DNA of 64,000 nt from CAVQFB01 sp963711675 (GTDB lineage Bacteria; Acidobacteriota; Terriglobia; Terriglobales; Acidobacteriaceae), in assembly GCA_963711675.1 (NCBI GenBank), contig CAVQFB010000013.1:124001-188000 (forward strand), in the 5' to 3' direction. Every line of letters starts with the position of its first letter. The first letter of the stretch is position 1. Shown here piece by piece: positions 26,265 through 35,530 of the stretch. A program made the position numbers and the translations under genes. The notes below the pieces were generated by a model that saw only the letters and a list, made by a program, of their open reading frames with translations, ran no database searches and was not told the DNA's origin.

Positions 26265-28139
26265 GTGACTACAATGTGTCGCATTTGCCTTGTTGTTCTG
26301 TGGGCTGCCACGTCTCTGGCGGCGCAGTCGAATCCGGTCCCATTCGTCGACCAGCCACTTTTACCCGTGAGCGCAGCACCTGGAGGCGCGGGTTTCACCC
26401 TTACGATCAATGGCGCGGGATTTGTCTCCGGATCAGTAGTCAATTGGAGCGGGGTTCCGCTCCCAACGACCTTTGTCAGCAGCGCCCGGCTGACGGCGAC
26501 GGTGGCGGCCTCCAACGTAGCGACACCTATGACCGCGGCGGTTACCGTGGTAAATCCGACGCCGGGCGGCGGAATTTCTAACTTCGCGTTGTTTCCGGTC
26601 GCCAAACCCATCCCGAATCTCCAGTTTGCAGTCAAGGGATCTGCCATCGCTAATGTGTTCGGCGAGGTTGTGTCGGACTTTAATGGCGATGGCAAACTCG
26701 ACCTCGCCATTGCCACTTCGTCGCCGAACGTGGTCCGGATTTTCCTGGGCAGAGGTGACGGCACTTTCCAAAGCCCAGTTCTCTATCCCTTCTCGGGAAT
26801 TACCGGCAACGGCATATTTGTGGGCGACTTCAACCGCGACGGCAAGGTCGACTTGATCGTTGCTCAGTCCCTCCTGCTCGGCAATGGCGACGGCACCTTC
26901 CAGCCAGCTATGAACTTGGGAACGTTATTGACGGGGGTCTCCGCCATTGGTGACTTCAATCAGGACGGCAAACTCGATGTTGCGGGGGCCGTCATCAGCG
27001 CGCCGCTGTCTGGCTACGTTTACTTGGCGCTCGGCAATGGCGATGGCACGTTCCAGCCTTCAACGTCGGTTGGTGTATGCAATGGGAACGAGTCGGCAGC
27101 CATGGCTGCGCTTGATCTCAACGGTGATGGCAAGCTGGACCTGGTTAACATTGACTATAAGGGAGGCTTATGTGTGTTGCTTGGAAATGGGGATGGCACG
27201 TTTGTTCAGCCGACGGGAGAGCCTGGACTTGAGATCAGCACCTTCTCCTTCGCCGACTTCAACGCGGACAACCAGCAGGACCTGCTTTACACCACCCCCA
27301 ATCCGGTCATGGCGTTGGGCAACGGAGACGGGACTTTCCAAAGCGCGTTTCCGCTAAGCACCTGTCCCCAAACCGCACAGATCGGTTCGATGACACCGGG
27401 CGACTTTAACGTGGACGGGAAACTCGACTTTGCCATGTCTACTTGTCTCTGGCTCGGAAACGGCGACGGCACCTTTCAAACGCCGATTCCTTATCTCCCG
27501 TTGGGCGCAATCAGCCCCGACGTAGTCGGCGACTTCAATGGAGATGGCAGACTTGATTTGGAGGGTTCGGGTGTGGTGGCGCTGCAAGTGGTGGAGGATT
27601 TTTCTCTCATTGCTGCTTCCCCTAGCCAGACGGTAACGCCGGGACAGACCGCTAACTATTCTCTTACCGTCACACCCATAAACAATTTCAACCAGACCGT
27701 CTCTTTCACTTGCAGTGGAGCGCCGTCGGGATCGACTTGTACGGTCACACCAAGTTCGCTGACGCTTGACGGATCGAATTCCGCAACCGCAAGCGTTGCA
27801 GTTGTGACTGCAGCATCTGCTATGGGCGTCATAGAGCCCGAACGTGCCGGATTTCCGAAAAGCATGTTTGCAACCTGGGTGACGATGACGGGAATGTTCG
27901 GCCTGTCAGGATTCTTGTTCATCGGGGGCACCCGTCGTGGATCGCGGTCTCGACCCTTTCACCGCTGCGCCTTGCTCGGCGCGCTGTGCCTGAGCGCCAC
28001 GATCTGGGGATGCGGTAGTGGAAACAACGGCGGCTCTGGAACGTCGACGGGAAGCTATCAACTCACAGTAACTGGCACTTACACCGCAGGCTCAGCCACC
28101 TTGGCTCACTCTGCAAATCTCACCCTTGTCGTGCAGTAG
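26265..28139 (+). CDS. secreted FG-GAP/VCBS-repeat protein
   Basis: A 624-residue exported protein. The signal peptide (CRICLVVLWAATSLAAQ) is followed by an IPT/TIG-like domain (FTLTINGAGFVSGSVVNWSGVPLPTTFVS), then about seven FG-GAP blades with calcium-binding DxNxDGxxD loops (DFNGDGKLDLAIA, DFNRDGKVDLIVA, DLNGDGKLDLVNI, DFNVDGKLDFAMS, DFNGDGRLDLEGS), each followed by LGNGDGTFQ. A bacterial Ig-like domain (SQTVTPGQTANYSLTVTP) comes next. Near the C-terminus are hydrophobic stretches around FGLSGFLFIGG and GALCLSATIWGCGSGNNGG, then one more strand pair. GTG 26265 has GGAGG just upstream; ATG 26274 is an alternative. A surface adhesin or matrix protein is plausible. Confidence 0.8.
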   Translation: MTTMCRICLVVLWAATSLAAQSNPVPFVDQPLLPVSAAPGGAGFTLTINGAGFVSGSVVNWSGVPLPTTFVSSARLTATVAASNVATPMTAAVTVVNPTPGGGISNFALFPVAKPIPNLQFAVKGSAIANVFGEVVSDFNGDGKLDLAIATSSPNVVRIFLGRGDGTFQSPVLYPFSGITGNGIFVGDFNRDGKVDLIVAQSLLLGNGDGTFQPAMNLGTLLTGVSAIGDFNQDGKLDVAGAVISAPLSGYVYLALGNGDGTFQPSTSVGVCNGNESAAMAALDLNGDGKLDLVNIDYKGGLCVLLGNGDGTFVQPTGEPGLEISTFSFADFNADNQQDLLYTTPNPVMALGNGDGTFQSAFPLSTCPQTAQIGSMTPGDFNVDGKLDFAMSTCLWLGNGDGTFQTPIPYLPLGAISPDVVGDFNGDGRLDLEGSGVVALQVVEDFSLIAASPSQTVTPGQTANYSLTVTPINNFNQTVSFTCSGAPSGSTCTVTPSSLTLDGSNSATASVAVVTAASAMGVIEPERAGFPKSMFATWVTMTGMFGLSGFLFIGGTRRGSRSRPFHRCALLGALCLSATIWGCGSGNNGGSGTSTGSYQLTVTGTYTAGSATLAHSANLTLVVQ

Positions 28140-28178
28140 GCGGGAATCAGAACACCTATAAAGAACAACGTCAAGCGC

Positions 28179-28275
28179 TTCGGAAGTCTGGAACAAACTC
28201 TTCGAGCGTACCTTTCTGCAGAACACAGGCGCCGGTCGTTGCTTGCCGCGAACCGTACGGGAAAATTCGGTACCC
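28179..28275 (-). pseudogene. remnant of a duplicated acetyltransferase 3' end
   Basis: About 97 bp match 29675-29772, the last third of an exon-like block at the 3' end of the GNAT gene, at roughly 80% or more by eye. Shared runs include TACCTTTCTGCAGAACA and GCGAACCGTACGG. Read on the minus strand it still encodes a recognisable TEFSRTVRGKQ next to the intact TEFCRTVRGQQ, but further reading needs frame changes. The rest of the 28140-28412 region shows nothing. The intact copy and this remnant flank the wecB-type gene. Confidence 0.7.
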
Positions 28276-28412
28276 ACGCAACCGCGAGAATCACAGAACA
28301 ATATCCATGCTCTACTCTCGTGACCTAGACTTATAGATCGACGAAGAAGTTATGAGCGGCGGCGGAAATTGGGGATGGCAGAACTCTATGGGTTCCCGGA
28401 CCGCATAAGCAA

Positions 28413-29492
28413 CTATGGCGTGTCTCGATTGCCGTTGACCAAAATATCGGCGATCCGTTCAGCGGCCCGACCATCCCACAGAGGAGGAATGTCGCCCTTC
28501 TTTCGTTTGCCATCGCGGATGGCGCCGACCTCCTGCTGGAGCAATTCCATATCGTGCCCGATCATGACGTTGGTTCCGACGGAAGCAGTGACCGGCCGCT
28601 CTGTGGTGTCGCGAAGCGTCAGGCAAGGAGTTCCGAGAAACGTTGTTTCTTCCTGAATGCCGCCCGAATCGGTAATGACCACAGTCGCATTCTGCTGAAG
28701 CTTCAGGAATTGAAGGTACGACTGAGGCTCCCAGAGCTGGAACTGCTCGGAGGGGTTGAATCCGAGCTGAGTAATCTTTTGCTTGGTCCTGGGGTGCACA
28801 GGAAAAATGATCGGCAATCTTAGACTGATGGTTTGAAGAGCGTTCAGCAGCTTCTTCAGGCTGGTCGGCTCATCAACGTTCGAAGGACGGTGCAGCGTAA
28901 CCAGGGCAAACCGTTGGGGCAAATTGCCGATGGAAATGCTGGAGGTTTTAGGCAGAAGCCTCATCAGAGTGTCGATCATCACGTTACCGACCAGATGAAT
29001 CCGTTCCCGCGGAATACCTTCTCTCAGCAAGTTCTGATCGCCATCCTCCGAGGGTGTGAAGAGCAGATCGGAGATCTGGTCGGTCAGCAAACGGTTGATC
29101 TCCTCCGGCATGCCGCGATCGAATGAACGCAAGCCGGCTTCCACATGAGCCACTGGAAAACGTAACTTGGCGCAAACTAGAGCCGCTGCAATGGTCGAGT
29201 TCACATCGCCGTAGACCAGTACAAAATCTGGCTTCTGGTCCAGCACCACGGGCTCGAAGCTTTGCATGATCTGTCCGGTCTGCTCTGCGTGGCTACCTGA
29301 ACCAACAGCAAGGTTAAAGTCCGGTTCAGGGAGTTCCAATTCTCGAAAGAAGACATCGGACATGTTCCGGTCGTAGTGCTGGCCGGTATGTATGAGGGTC
29401 TGGTGCACACCGGGTCGATTACCCAGGGCACGCATCACGGGAGCTACTTTGATGAAGTTGGGTCGGGCTCCGACGACGTGCACAAAGCGCAT
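28413..29492 (-). CDS. wecB: UDP-N-acetylglucosamine 2-epimerase family (WecB/WbpI type)
   Basis: A 359-residue GT-B-fold epimerase acting on UDP-linked N-acetylated sugars. It opens with VHVVGARPNFIKVAPVMRAL. Other landmarks are HTGQHYDRNMSD, VYGDVNSTIAAALVCAKL, HVEAGLRSFDRGMPEEINRLLTD (catalytic acidic residues), LVTLHRPSNVD, and ITDSGGIQEETTFLGTPCLTLRDTTERP, which holds the UDP-binding block. Because WbpD- and WbpE-like genes lie across the divergent region, it could act as WbpI (2-epimerase for a 2,3-diacetamido uronic acid) rather than making UDP-ManNAc. The start ATG is confirmed by the conserved N-terminus. Confidence 0.92.
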   Translation of the reverse strand: MRFVHVVGARPNFIKVAPVMRALGNRPGVHQTLIHTGQHYDRNMSDVFFRELELPEPDFNLAVGSGSHAEQTGQIMQSFEPVVLDQKPDFVLVYGDVNSTIAAALVCAKLRFPVAHVEAGLRSFDRGMPEEINRLLTDQISDLLFTPSEDGDQNLLREGIPRERIHLVGNVMIDTLMRLLPKTSSISIGNLPQRFALVTLHRPSNVDEPTSLKKLLNALQTISLRLPIIFPVHPRTKQKITQLGFNPSEQFQLWEPQSYLQFLKLQQNATVVITDSGGIQEETTFLGTPCLTLRDTTERPVTASVGTNVMIGHDMELLQQEVGAIRDGKRKKGDIPPLWDGRAAERIADILVNGNRDTP

Positions 29493-29675
29493 TTTTTGAT
29501 TTTACCCGATCAACCCTGGCAAGCCGTCGCCGAGGAAAGCTGCATACTTCGGGAATCAAGTCTATGTTTCCTTACTCGCACGTAGCCGAACCTGCTGCGG
29601 TCAACTCATCGGTCAATAACGTTAATCTTCGCTGGACTTCAAGAGCCCCGAGGCAATCGCCCAGAACAACACCCT

Positions 29676-30578
29676 TCAGAAGTCTGGGACGAACTCTTCA
29701 ACCGTACCTTTCTGCAGAACATAGGCGCCCGGTCCTTGCTGGCCGCGAACCGTACGGCAGAATTCGGTAACTACGAAACCGGCGTTCATAGATTCCGTAA
29801 ATGCCCAGCGCGTGGCATCCCGCCACTCCTTGGCCAGACCGGCGTCTTTCCGCTCAACGGAATTAATGTCGCTCGGGATTTCGATGCAGACACGCTGCCG
29901 CCCCAGCGCCTCGGTCAGATCTGTCCTTCCCGGACGACCCGAAGGGTCGAATTGAACCAAGGGCTCCAGGTTGGGCAGCACATCAAGAATCTCCGCCCGC
30001 GTATCCTTCCCTTGCAGCCGCTGTTGCACGCGTTTGCTCGACATCCGCCACTGCACCCACAGCCGATCGGTACTGTTGCGAAACAGAACGCTGGAGGTCC
30101 CAGGCCCGTAGAAATCCACCTTGTACTTGTCGGATACAACGCCGAGCTTCGCGAAGTTGAAGTGTGCGTTCCTGCTCTGGAGTGGATCGAAAGTCCAGGT
30201 CATCAGACGGATTCCCATCGCTAGCGCGCGATCCCGCTGTGCCAGCTTCAGCTTGTAACCCAGATCGTGATCGCGGTGGGACTCTCGTACCGCCAGCATG
30301 TGGGAATGCACCATGGAGTTTCCGTTCTCACGGCCCAGCAGGCCGAAGGCAAAACCTACCAGCGCGTCTCCGTCGAACGCACCTAGCCAGATATTTCCCG
30401 CCTCCTTGGAAGCGATGATCATGGTGATCGGCAACATGTCTTGATCGGAAAGCTGCCACACTTCTTTTTCGAGGGCCTCCACGCGCCGAAGGTCGTCGTA
30501 GGTCTCGAGGTCGCGGACGACGATGGGCACCCTGGTTACCGCCTTGGCCGTTCCCCGCTTTGGATCGGAATGAGTCAA
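29676..30578 (-). CDS. GNAT-type predicted acetyltransferase (COG3375-like)
   Basis: A 300-residue protein. The N-terminal ~150 residues follow the GNAT fold: VEALEKEVWQLSDQDMLPITMIIASKEAGNIWLGAFDGDALVGFAFGLL, then MLAVRESHRDHDLGYKLKLAQRDRAL, the acetyl-CoA loop region, and WTFDPLQSRNAHFNFAKLGV. The C-terminal half (KVDFYGPGTSSVLFRNSTDRLWVQW, IEIPSDIN) is characteristic of the COG3375 group. The substrate is unknown. The gene is divergent from the WbpD-type gene and is followed on its strand by the wecB-type gene. Its 3' end has a second, broken copy at 28179-28275. Confidence 0.75.
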   Translation of the reverse strand: MTHSDPKRGTAKAVTRVPIVVRDLETYDDLRRVEALEKEVWQLSDQDMLPITMIIASKEAGNIWLGAFDGDALVGFAFGLLGRENGNSMVHSHMLAVRESHRDHDLGYKLKLAQRDRALAMGIRLMTWTFDPLQSRNAHFNFAKLGVVSDKYKVDFYGPGTSSVLFRNSTDRLWVQWRMSSKRVQQRLQGKDTRAEILDVLPNLEPLVQFDPSGRPGRTDLTEALGRQRVCIEIPSDINSVERKDAGLAKEWRDATRWAFTESMNAGFVVTEFCRTVRGQQGPGAYVLQKGTVEEFVPDF

Positions 30579-30807
30579 TGTCCCGTTTGCCCTACTGAGC
30601 CTCGCCTAAAATCATCGCGAAATAGCGAAATAGATTGAAAGCCTGGGCTGTGAAAAAAATAACACTACTCGGCCATTCTTGTATTCTCGCCCGCGCCGAA
30701 CCGCAAGCCAGCCCAACGTGCGGGGTCGCGAACCCCATCACCGCCGGCCCAAATTCACCAACCCGGGGAGCTGCATCAGAAATTAAGGGTAAAATGCAAG
30801 GATAGAG

Positions 30808-31416
30808 ATGAGCACTGAAGCGAGCCAAGAGAAACGGTCGTTTTTTGCGCACCCGCAGGCTCTCGTAGACACAGACGAGATCGGAGAAGGCACGCGCGTG
30901 TGGGCGTTCGCCCATGTGATGAAAGGCGCCCATGTCGGTGCCGGCTGCAACGTGGGCGAACACGCCTTTATTGAGGACGGTGCGCGCGTTGGCAATCACG
31001 TGGTGGTGAAGAACGGCGTGTCGATCTGGGTTGGGGTGACGGTTGAGGACAAGGTCTTTCTCGGACCGCACTGTGTGCTCACCAACGACCTGAATCCTCG
31101 CTCCTATATCAAAAAGTCGCCGGATGCCTACGTCCGGACGCTGATTCGAGAGGGAGCCTCCGTCGGTGCTGGCGCAACCATTGTTTGCGGCACTACGATC
31201 GGGCGCTACGCCTTCGTGGGCGCAGGAACTGTGGTGATTCGCTCAGTGCCAGACTACGCCCTCGTAGTTGGAAATCCGGCGCGACAGGTCGGCTGGATGT
31301 GTTATTGCGCAAACAAGCTGCCTTTGCCGGTCGCGCCCGGAGCAGATGCAAGGTGCGCATGCCAGCACTGCGGCCGCCAGTTCCAGTATTTAGGAAACGA
31401 GCTGCGCGAGATTTAG
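30808..31416 (+). CDS. WbpD/WlbB-type sugar N-acetyltransferase (left-handed beta-helix)
   Basis: A 202-residue hexapeptide-repeat protein. Its first strands (FFAHPQALVDTDEIGEGTRVWAFAHVMKGAHVGAGCNVGEHAFIEDGARVGN) and the CVLTNDLNPRS block are diagnostic of enzymes that acetylate the 3-amino group of UDP-2-acetamido-3-amino-2,3-dideoxy-glucuronate. The helix closes with GNPARQVGWMCYC. An added C-terminal knot (CACQHCGRQF, with WMCYC) could bind zinc. AAGGATAG precedes the ATG. It is 36 bp before the aminotransferase gene, the usual partner (WbpE supplies the amino group). Confidence 0.88.
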   Translation: MSTEASQEKRSFFAHPQALVDTDEIGEGTRVWAFAHVMKGAHVGAGCNVGEHAFIEDGARVGNHVVVKNGVSIWVGVTVEDKVFLGPHCVLTNDLNPRSYIKKSPDAYVRTLIREGASVGAGATIVCGTTIGRYAFVGAGTVVIRSVPDYALVVGNPARQVGWMCYCANKLPLPVAPGADARCACQHCGRQFQYLGNELREI

Positions 31417-31452
31417 GAGCCAGAGTACGCTCAATACGAGAAGGGAAAGGAA

Positions 31453-32610
31453 ATGGACTTGAAGGTTCCATTCGTCGACCTGAAAGCGCAGTATCAAACT
31501 CTATGCCACGAGATGAATGCGGCGGTCCTGGAAGTTATGGAATCGGCTCAGTTCGTCGGTGGTCCGTGGCTGGACCGTTTCGAAAAAGAGTTCGCTTCCT
31601 ATGTGGACGCGGAGCACACCGTGGGAACGAGTTCCGGTACTTCGGCAATCGAATTGGCCCTGAAGGTACTCGGAATCGGAGCCGGCGACGAAGTAATCGT
31701 ACCCGCGAATACCTTCTTTGCCACCGCTGAAGCGGTCAGCAACGTGGGCGCAACTCCGGTTTTTGCCGACGTCAACGCCGACACGTTTCACATCGATCTC
31801 GGTTCCGCAGAGAAAGTGCTGACTTCCCGCACCCGCGCCATCATTCCTGTTCATCTCTACGGCTGGGCGCTGGATATGGAGCCGATTGCGAGCTTCGCCA
31901 AGAAAAACAAGCTTGCCATTGTGGAAGATGCCGCGCAAGCTCACGGCGTGGGACGCGGAGGCCGGCGCGTGGGCTCTTCCGGGCGTCTCACCTGTTTTAG
32001 TTTTTATCCGGGCAAGAACTTGGGCGCGTACGGTGAAGCCGGAGCGGTTACAACCAACGATGCGAAGTTGGCGGAGAAGTTACGCCTCTACCGCGATCAT
32101 GGCAGCCCCACAAAGTATCGCCACACCGTTGTGGGTACGAATGGCCGTTTGGACTCGTTGCAGGCAGCCGTCCTCAGCGTAAAGCTTCCGCATCTGGATG
32201 GCTGGAACCGTTCGCGATACCAGCATGCTCAGCGCTACGCCCGGGGATTGGAGGGCACGGGGCTCGTTACACAAGTCATTCCCAGCTCCGAACAACACAA
32301 TTTCCATCTGTTTGTCGTACGCACGCCGAAGCGCGACCAGTTGCGCGATTACTTGACCGCCCAGGGCATTGGCTGTTCCATTCACTACCCAATCCCACTT
32401 CATCTGACGGAGGCCTACCAGGCCCTTGGAGCACCCGGGGCGGGCAGCTTTCCCGTAGCGGAACGCTTGGCCACGGAGATTCTGTCGTTGCCTATGTTTC
32501 CCGAACTGAGTGTCGGCCAGATAGACTACACGGTGAGCAAGGTAAAGGAATTTTTTGGGATGTCATCGGCCTCCCCAGAAAGTCCCGAAGCGGCCGCCAC
32601 TGTTCGATAG
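31453..32610 (+). CDS. DegT/DnrJ/EryC1/StrS sugar aminotransferase (WbpE-like)
   Basis: A 385-residue PLP enzyme, fold type I. Landmarks: VPFVDLKAQYQTL at the N-terminus, GTSSGTSAIELALKVLGIG and IVPANTFFATAEAVSNVGATPVFADVN (PLP and substrate binding), IVEDAAQAHG with its PLP-ring Asp, and FSFYPGKNLGAYGEAG, whose Lys188 forms the Schiff base. It transfers an amino group from glutamate to a keto-sugar nucleotide. Together with the WbpD-type neighbour (36 bp upstream) it probably makes a 3-amino uronic-acid precursor. Start ATG 31453 behind GGGAAAGGAA. Confidence 0.92.
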   Translation: MDLKVPFVDLKAQYQTLCHEMNAAVLEVMESAQFVGGPWLDRFEKEFASYVDAEHTVGTSSGTSAIELALKVLGIGAGDEVIVPANTFFATAEAVSNVGATPVFADVNADTFHIDLGSAEKVLTSRTRAIIPVHLYGWALDMEPIASFAKKNKLAIVEDAAQAHGVGRGGRRVGSSGRLTCFSFYPGKNLGAYGEAGAVTTNDAKLAEKLRLYRDHGSPTKYRHTVVGTNGRLDSLQAAVLSVKLPHLDGWNRSRYQHAQRYARGLEGTGLVTQVIPSSEQHNFHLFVVRTPKRDQLRDYLTAQGIGCSIHYPIPLHLTEAYQALGAPGAGSFPVAERLATEILSLPMFPELSVGQIDYTVSKVKEFFGMSSASPESPEAAATVR

Positions 32611-32940
32611 GTTGATCCACAACAGGTGTCGGCAATCGCTCACTACCGCGCATCCGTTGCAGCCGTTTTTTTTCGAGCCCACCAAACCGCCATCCGCCAC
32701 AGCCTTCGGAAACGTTGGCTCTTCTGTGAAACCTCGCGGATTCCGCGCAACGTAGCGGTTCTGAAAGAATGGTATGCATGTCTGGCGGGGCGTAAGGTGC
32801 TCATCACCGAGGAAGCGCGGGTTAACCGTTCTCCAGCGTGGAGCAGATGGCGTTTCGAGTGTTGTAGAATTTCTGTCACAGCTCCAAACTCTCTGTACAA
32901 GCATCAGAAACCTGTGACCAATCTTTCATTCTGCTCGGCG
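32611..32940. other. intergenic region, 330 bp, with duplicated promoter-like segment
   Basis: Before the first GH27 gene. Near 32855-32885 is a segment (GAGTGTTGTAGAATTTC) closely matched upstream of the second GH27 gene near 34225-34245 (GAGTGTTGTAGTATTTC), so the duplicated unit includes upstream DNA. A longer open frame starting at 32626 spans it but lacks protein character. Confidence 0.45.
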
Positions 32941-34086
32941 ATGATACGGCGTCTGATGGTTGTGGCGCTACCATGGCTCCTCCTGGGTGTAGTAACGGGC
33001 TGCTTCTCCACCAGCTTCGGTGTTATTACCGACCCTTTTCCACCCCCGCCCCATCCTCCGATGGGCTGGAACACGTTTTACGCGTTCGGGTACAACATCT
33101 CGGACGCCCTGATCCGCCAACAGGCGGACGCCATGGTCGCCAACGGGATGCGCGATGCCGGCTATATGTACGTCAATATCGACGACGGGTGGCAAGGCGA
33201 GCGTGACGCCGAAGGTAATCTCCAAGGCAACGCCAGTTTCCCCGACATGCAGGCCCTCGCGGCTTACATTCACTCGAAGGGACTCAAGTTCGGGCTTTAC
33301 TCCAGCATAGGGCCTAAAACCTGCGGCGGGCTGGTCGGTTCGTACGGGCACGAGGAACAGGACGCCAAGACATTTCTTGCTTGGGACATCGATTTCCTCA
33401 AGTACGATCTGTGTGCTTTGAATCCCACGCCAATGCATGTGGAGGACTTGGTGGGTAGGATGTCCCGGGCACTGCGCAAAAATGAAAAACATTCCATCGT
33501 GTTGAGCATCGTGGTCCTTAAATCACCTTGGCGCTGGGCGCCTCTTCTGGCCACGAACATGTGGCGTATCACTACTGATTTTCTGGGAGATTACCCCGAT
33601 ATGCTTGGCATCGTGGACATCGATGCACCGCTCGCTGGCTACGCCGACAAAGAACATTGGAACGATCCTGACATGTTATGGGTAGGTCACTCGGGGATGA
33701 CAACCGATGAATACCGGACTCACATGACCATGTGGGTGATGCTTTCAGCCCCCCTGATCTCCAGCGTGGATCTGCGGAATCTCGACCCAACCAGTCTCTC
33801 CATCCTGACCAATCGGGACGCGATTGCAATCAACCAGGACGCAGCGGCTCAGCAGGCCACCCGCGTCCAACAGGGGCCAGTGGATGTCTGGGTGAAAAAC
33901 CTGTCGACAGGAACGGCCATTGCCATCGTCAATCGAAGTGCTACCTCGAAAACCTATTCGGTAGACCCATCCGTGCTGCACATCAGCACCTCGCAAGCTC
34001 ACGAAGTCTGGACAAATCAGACGGTGAAGCTGCCCTCCACCGTTGCGCTGCCTCCCCACAGTTGTGTGCTTCTCAGAACACTCTAG
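32941..34086 (+). CDS. GH27 alpha-galactosidase-like lipoprotein, copy 1
   Basis: A 381-residue GH27 enzyme. Signal peptide with lipobox VVTG-Cys21 predicts an outer-membrane lipoprotein. The barrel starts at PPMGWNTFYAFGYNISD, followed by MYVNIDDGWQ; KYDLC carries the likely nucleophile Asp156, and WNDPDML carries the acid/base Asp. Family members release terminal alpha-D-galactose (or alpha-GalNAc) residues; the KYDLC form differs from the usual KYDNC, so the exact specificity is open. A C-terminal beta-sandwich ends in HSCVLLRTL. It lies inside a polysaccharide locus, so polymer trimming is likely. The tandem second copy begins 195 bp later. Confidence 0.88.
   Translation: MIRRLMVVALPWLLLGVVTGCFSTSFGVITDPFPPPPHPPMGWNTFYAFGYNISDALIRQQADAMVANGMRDAGYMYVNIDDGWQGERDAEGNLQGNASFPDMQALAAYIHSKGLKFGLYSSIGPKTCGGLVGSYGHEEQDAKTFLAWDIDFLKYDLCALNPTPMHVEDLVGRMSRALRKNEKHSIVLSIVVLKSPWRWAPLLATNMWRITTDFLGDYPDMLGIVDIDAPLAGYADKEHWNDPDMLWVGHSGMTTDEYRTHMTMWVMLSAPLISSVDLRNLDPTSLSILTNRDAIAINQDAAAQQATRVQQGPVDVWVKNLSTGTAIAIVNRSATSKTYSVDPSVLHISTSQAHEVWTNQTVKLPSTVALPPHSCVLLRTL
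33040..33398 (+). repeat. 359-bp segment identical between the two GH27 copies
   Basis: Positions 33040-33398 and 34407-34765 read the same base for base, offset 1367. A second identical block is 33814-33932 against 35181-35299 with the same offset. Between them the copies differ clearly (for example NPTPMHVEDLVG against NRSDLLVEDSVG). This mosaic pattern suggests recent gene conversion on an older tandem duplication. Confidence 0.9.
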
Positions 34087-34280
34087 GGACTCCGCGAAAG
34101 AGTTTCTGGGCCGCTGGTACGCCGACGGTTAAAGAGCAGAAACAGGTTGGACTGACTCGAGTTGGCGAAGCCAGCCGCCTCCTTCAATCAACGGGAATGG
34201 CGGTGACGCCTCGGCGATTTCTGAGTGTTGTAGTATTTCGGTCGCGGCCCTGCATCCGCCGTCCGACCTTCCAGACTTCA

Positions 34281-35453
34281 ATGACCAGGCAACGATTCCC
34301 CTCTACCGGATTGCGGTCCTTAACGCTGGCACTCACAGCTGTTCTCATCGCGAGTCTGATGACCGGGTGCTTCTCCGCCAATTTTGTGGGCATAACCGAT
34401 CCCATGCCACCCCCGCCCCATCCTCCGATGGGCTGGAACACGTTTTACGCGTTCGGGTACAACATCTCGGACGCCCTGATCCGCCAACAGGCGGACGCCA
34501 TGGTCGCCAACGGGATGCGCGATGCCGGCTATATGTACGTCAATATCGACGACGGGTGGCAAGGCGAGCGTGACGCCGAAGGTAATCTCCAAGGCAACGC
34601 CAGTTTCCCCGACATGCAGGCCCTCGCGGCTTACATTCACTCGAAGGGACTCAAGTTCGGGCTTTACTCCAGCATAGGGCCTAAAACCTGCGGCGGGCTG
34701 GTCGGTTCGTACGGGCACGAGGAACAGGACGCCAAGACATTTCTTGCTTGGGACATCGATTTCCTTAAGTACGATCTCTGTGTTTTGAACCGCTCAGATC
34801 TCCTCGTCGAGGACTCGGTCGGCCGCATGTCGCGCCCGCTGCGCAAAAATGAAAAACATTCCATTGTGTTAAGCATCGTTGCCCTGAGGTCACCTTGGCG
34901 CTGGGCGCCTCTCCTGGCCACGAACATGTGGCGTATCGCCCCTGATTTTCTAGGAACCTACCAGGACATGATCAGCATCGTGGACGCCGACGCGCCACTT
35001 GTTCCCTACGCCGACAAAGAACATTGGAACGACCCCGATATGTTGCAGGTAGGTCACTCGGCAATGACAACCGATGAATACCGAACTCATATGACCATGT
35101 GGGCGATGCTTTCAGCCCCCTTGATCTCCAGCGTGGATCTGCGGAATCTCGACCCAACCAGTCTTTCTATCCTGACCAACCGGGACGCGATTGCAATCAA
35201 CCAGGACGCAGCGGCTCAGCAGGCCACCCGCGTCCAACAGGGGCCAGTGGATGTCTGGGTGAAAAACCTGTCGACAGGAACGGCCATTGCCATCGTCAAC
35301 CGAAGCACCACGCCGATGACGCACGTGGTAAACCCAGCTCTGCTGGGCGTCAGCACCTCGCAAGCTCACGAAGTCTGGACAAATCAGACGCTAAAGTTGC
35401 CCTCCATAGTTGCGCTAGCGCCCCACAGCTGCGTGCTTCTCAAGACGCTTTAG
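34281..35453 (+). CDS. GH27 alpha-galactosidase-like lipoprotein, copy 2
   Basis: A 390-residue tandem paralogue of the preceding gene, with the same domain order. Its signal peptide is different (FPSTGLRSLTLALTAVLIASLMTG-Cys30), but the catalytic barrel is nearly the same and includes NIDDGWQ, KYDLC and WNDPDML. Differences from copy 1 cluster in the middle (APDFLGTYQDMISIVDADAPLVPYADKE, LQVGHSAMTTDE) and at the end, near the substrate pocket, so the two could differ in specificity. I take ATG 34281; a longer frame to 33732 reads through copy 1 out of frame and is rejected. Confidence 0.88.
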   Translation: MTRQRFPSTGLRSLTLALTAVLIASLMTGCFSANFVGITDPMPPPPHPPMGWNTFYAFGYNISDALIRQQADAMVANGMRDAGYMYVNIDDGWQGERDAEGNLQGNASFPDMQALAAYIHSKGLKFGLYSSIGPKTCGGLVGSYGHEEQDAKTFLAWDIDFLKYDLCVLNRSDLLVEDSVGRMSRPLRKNEKHSIVLSIVALRSPWRWAPLLATNMWRIAPDFLGTYQDMISIVDADAPLVPYADKEHWNDPDMLQVGHSAMTTDEYRTHMTMWAMLSAPLISSVDLRNLDPTSLSILTNRDAIAINQDAAAQQATRVQQGPVDVWVKNLSTGTAIAIVNRSTTPMTHVVNPALLGVSTSQAHEVWTNQTLKLPSIVALAPHSCVLLKTL

Positions 35454-35530
35454 CAGACCCTGCACACGAACTTTAGTGGCCCGCTAGGTCGTCCGAGCCG
35501 ACCTGCATCTCATGCTAGAATCGCCCTCGC

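Noticed and set aside
33732..34280. longer N-terminus for the second GH27 gene
   Set aside because: It reads through the first GH27 gene in a wrong frame; the signal peptide at 34281 gives a normal start.
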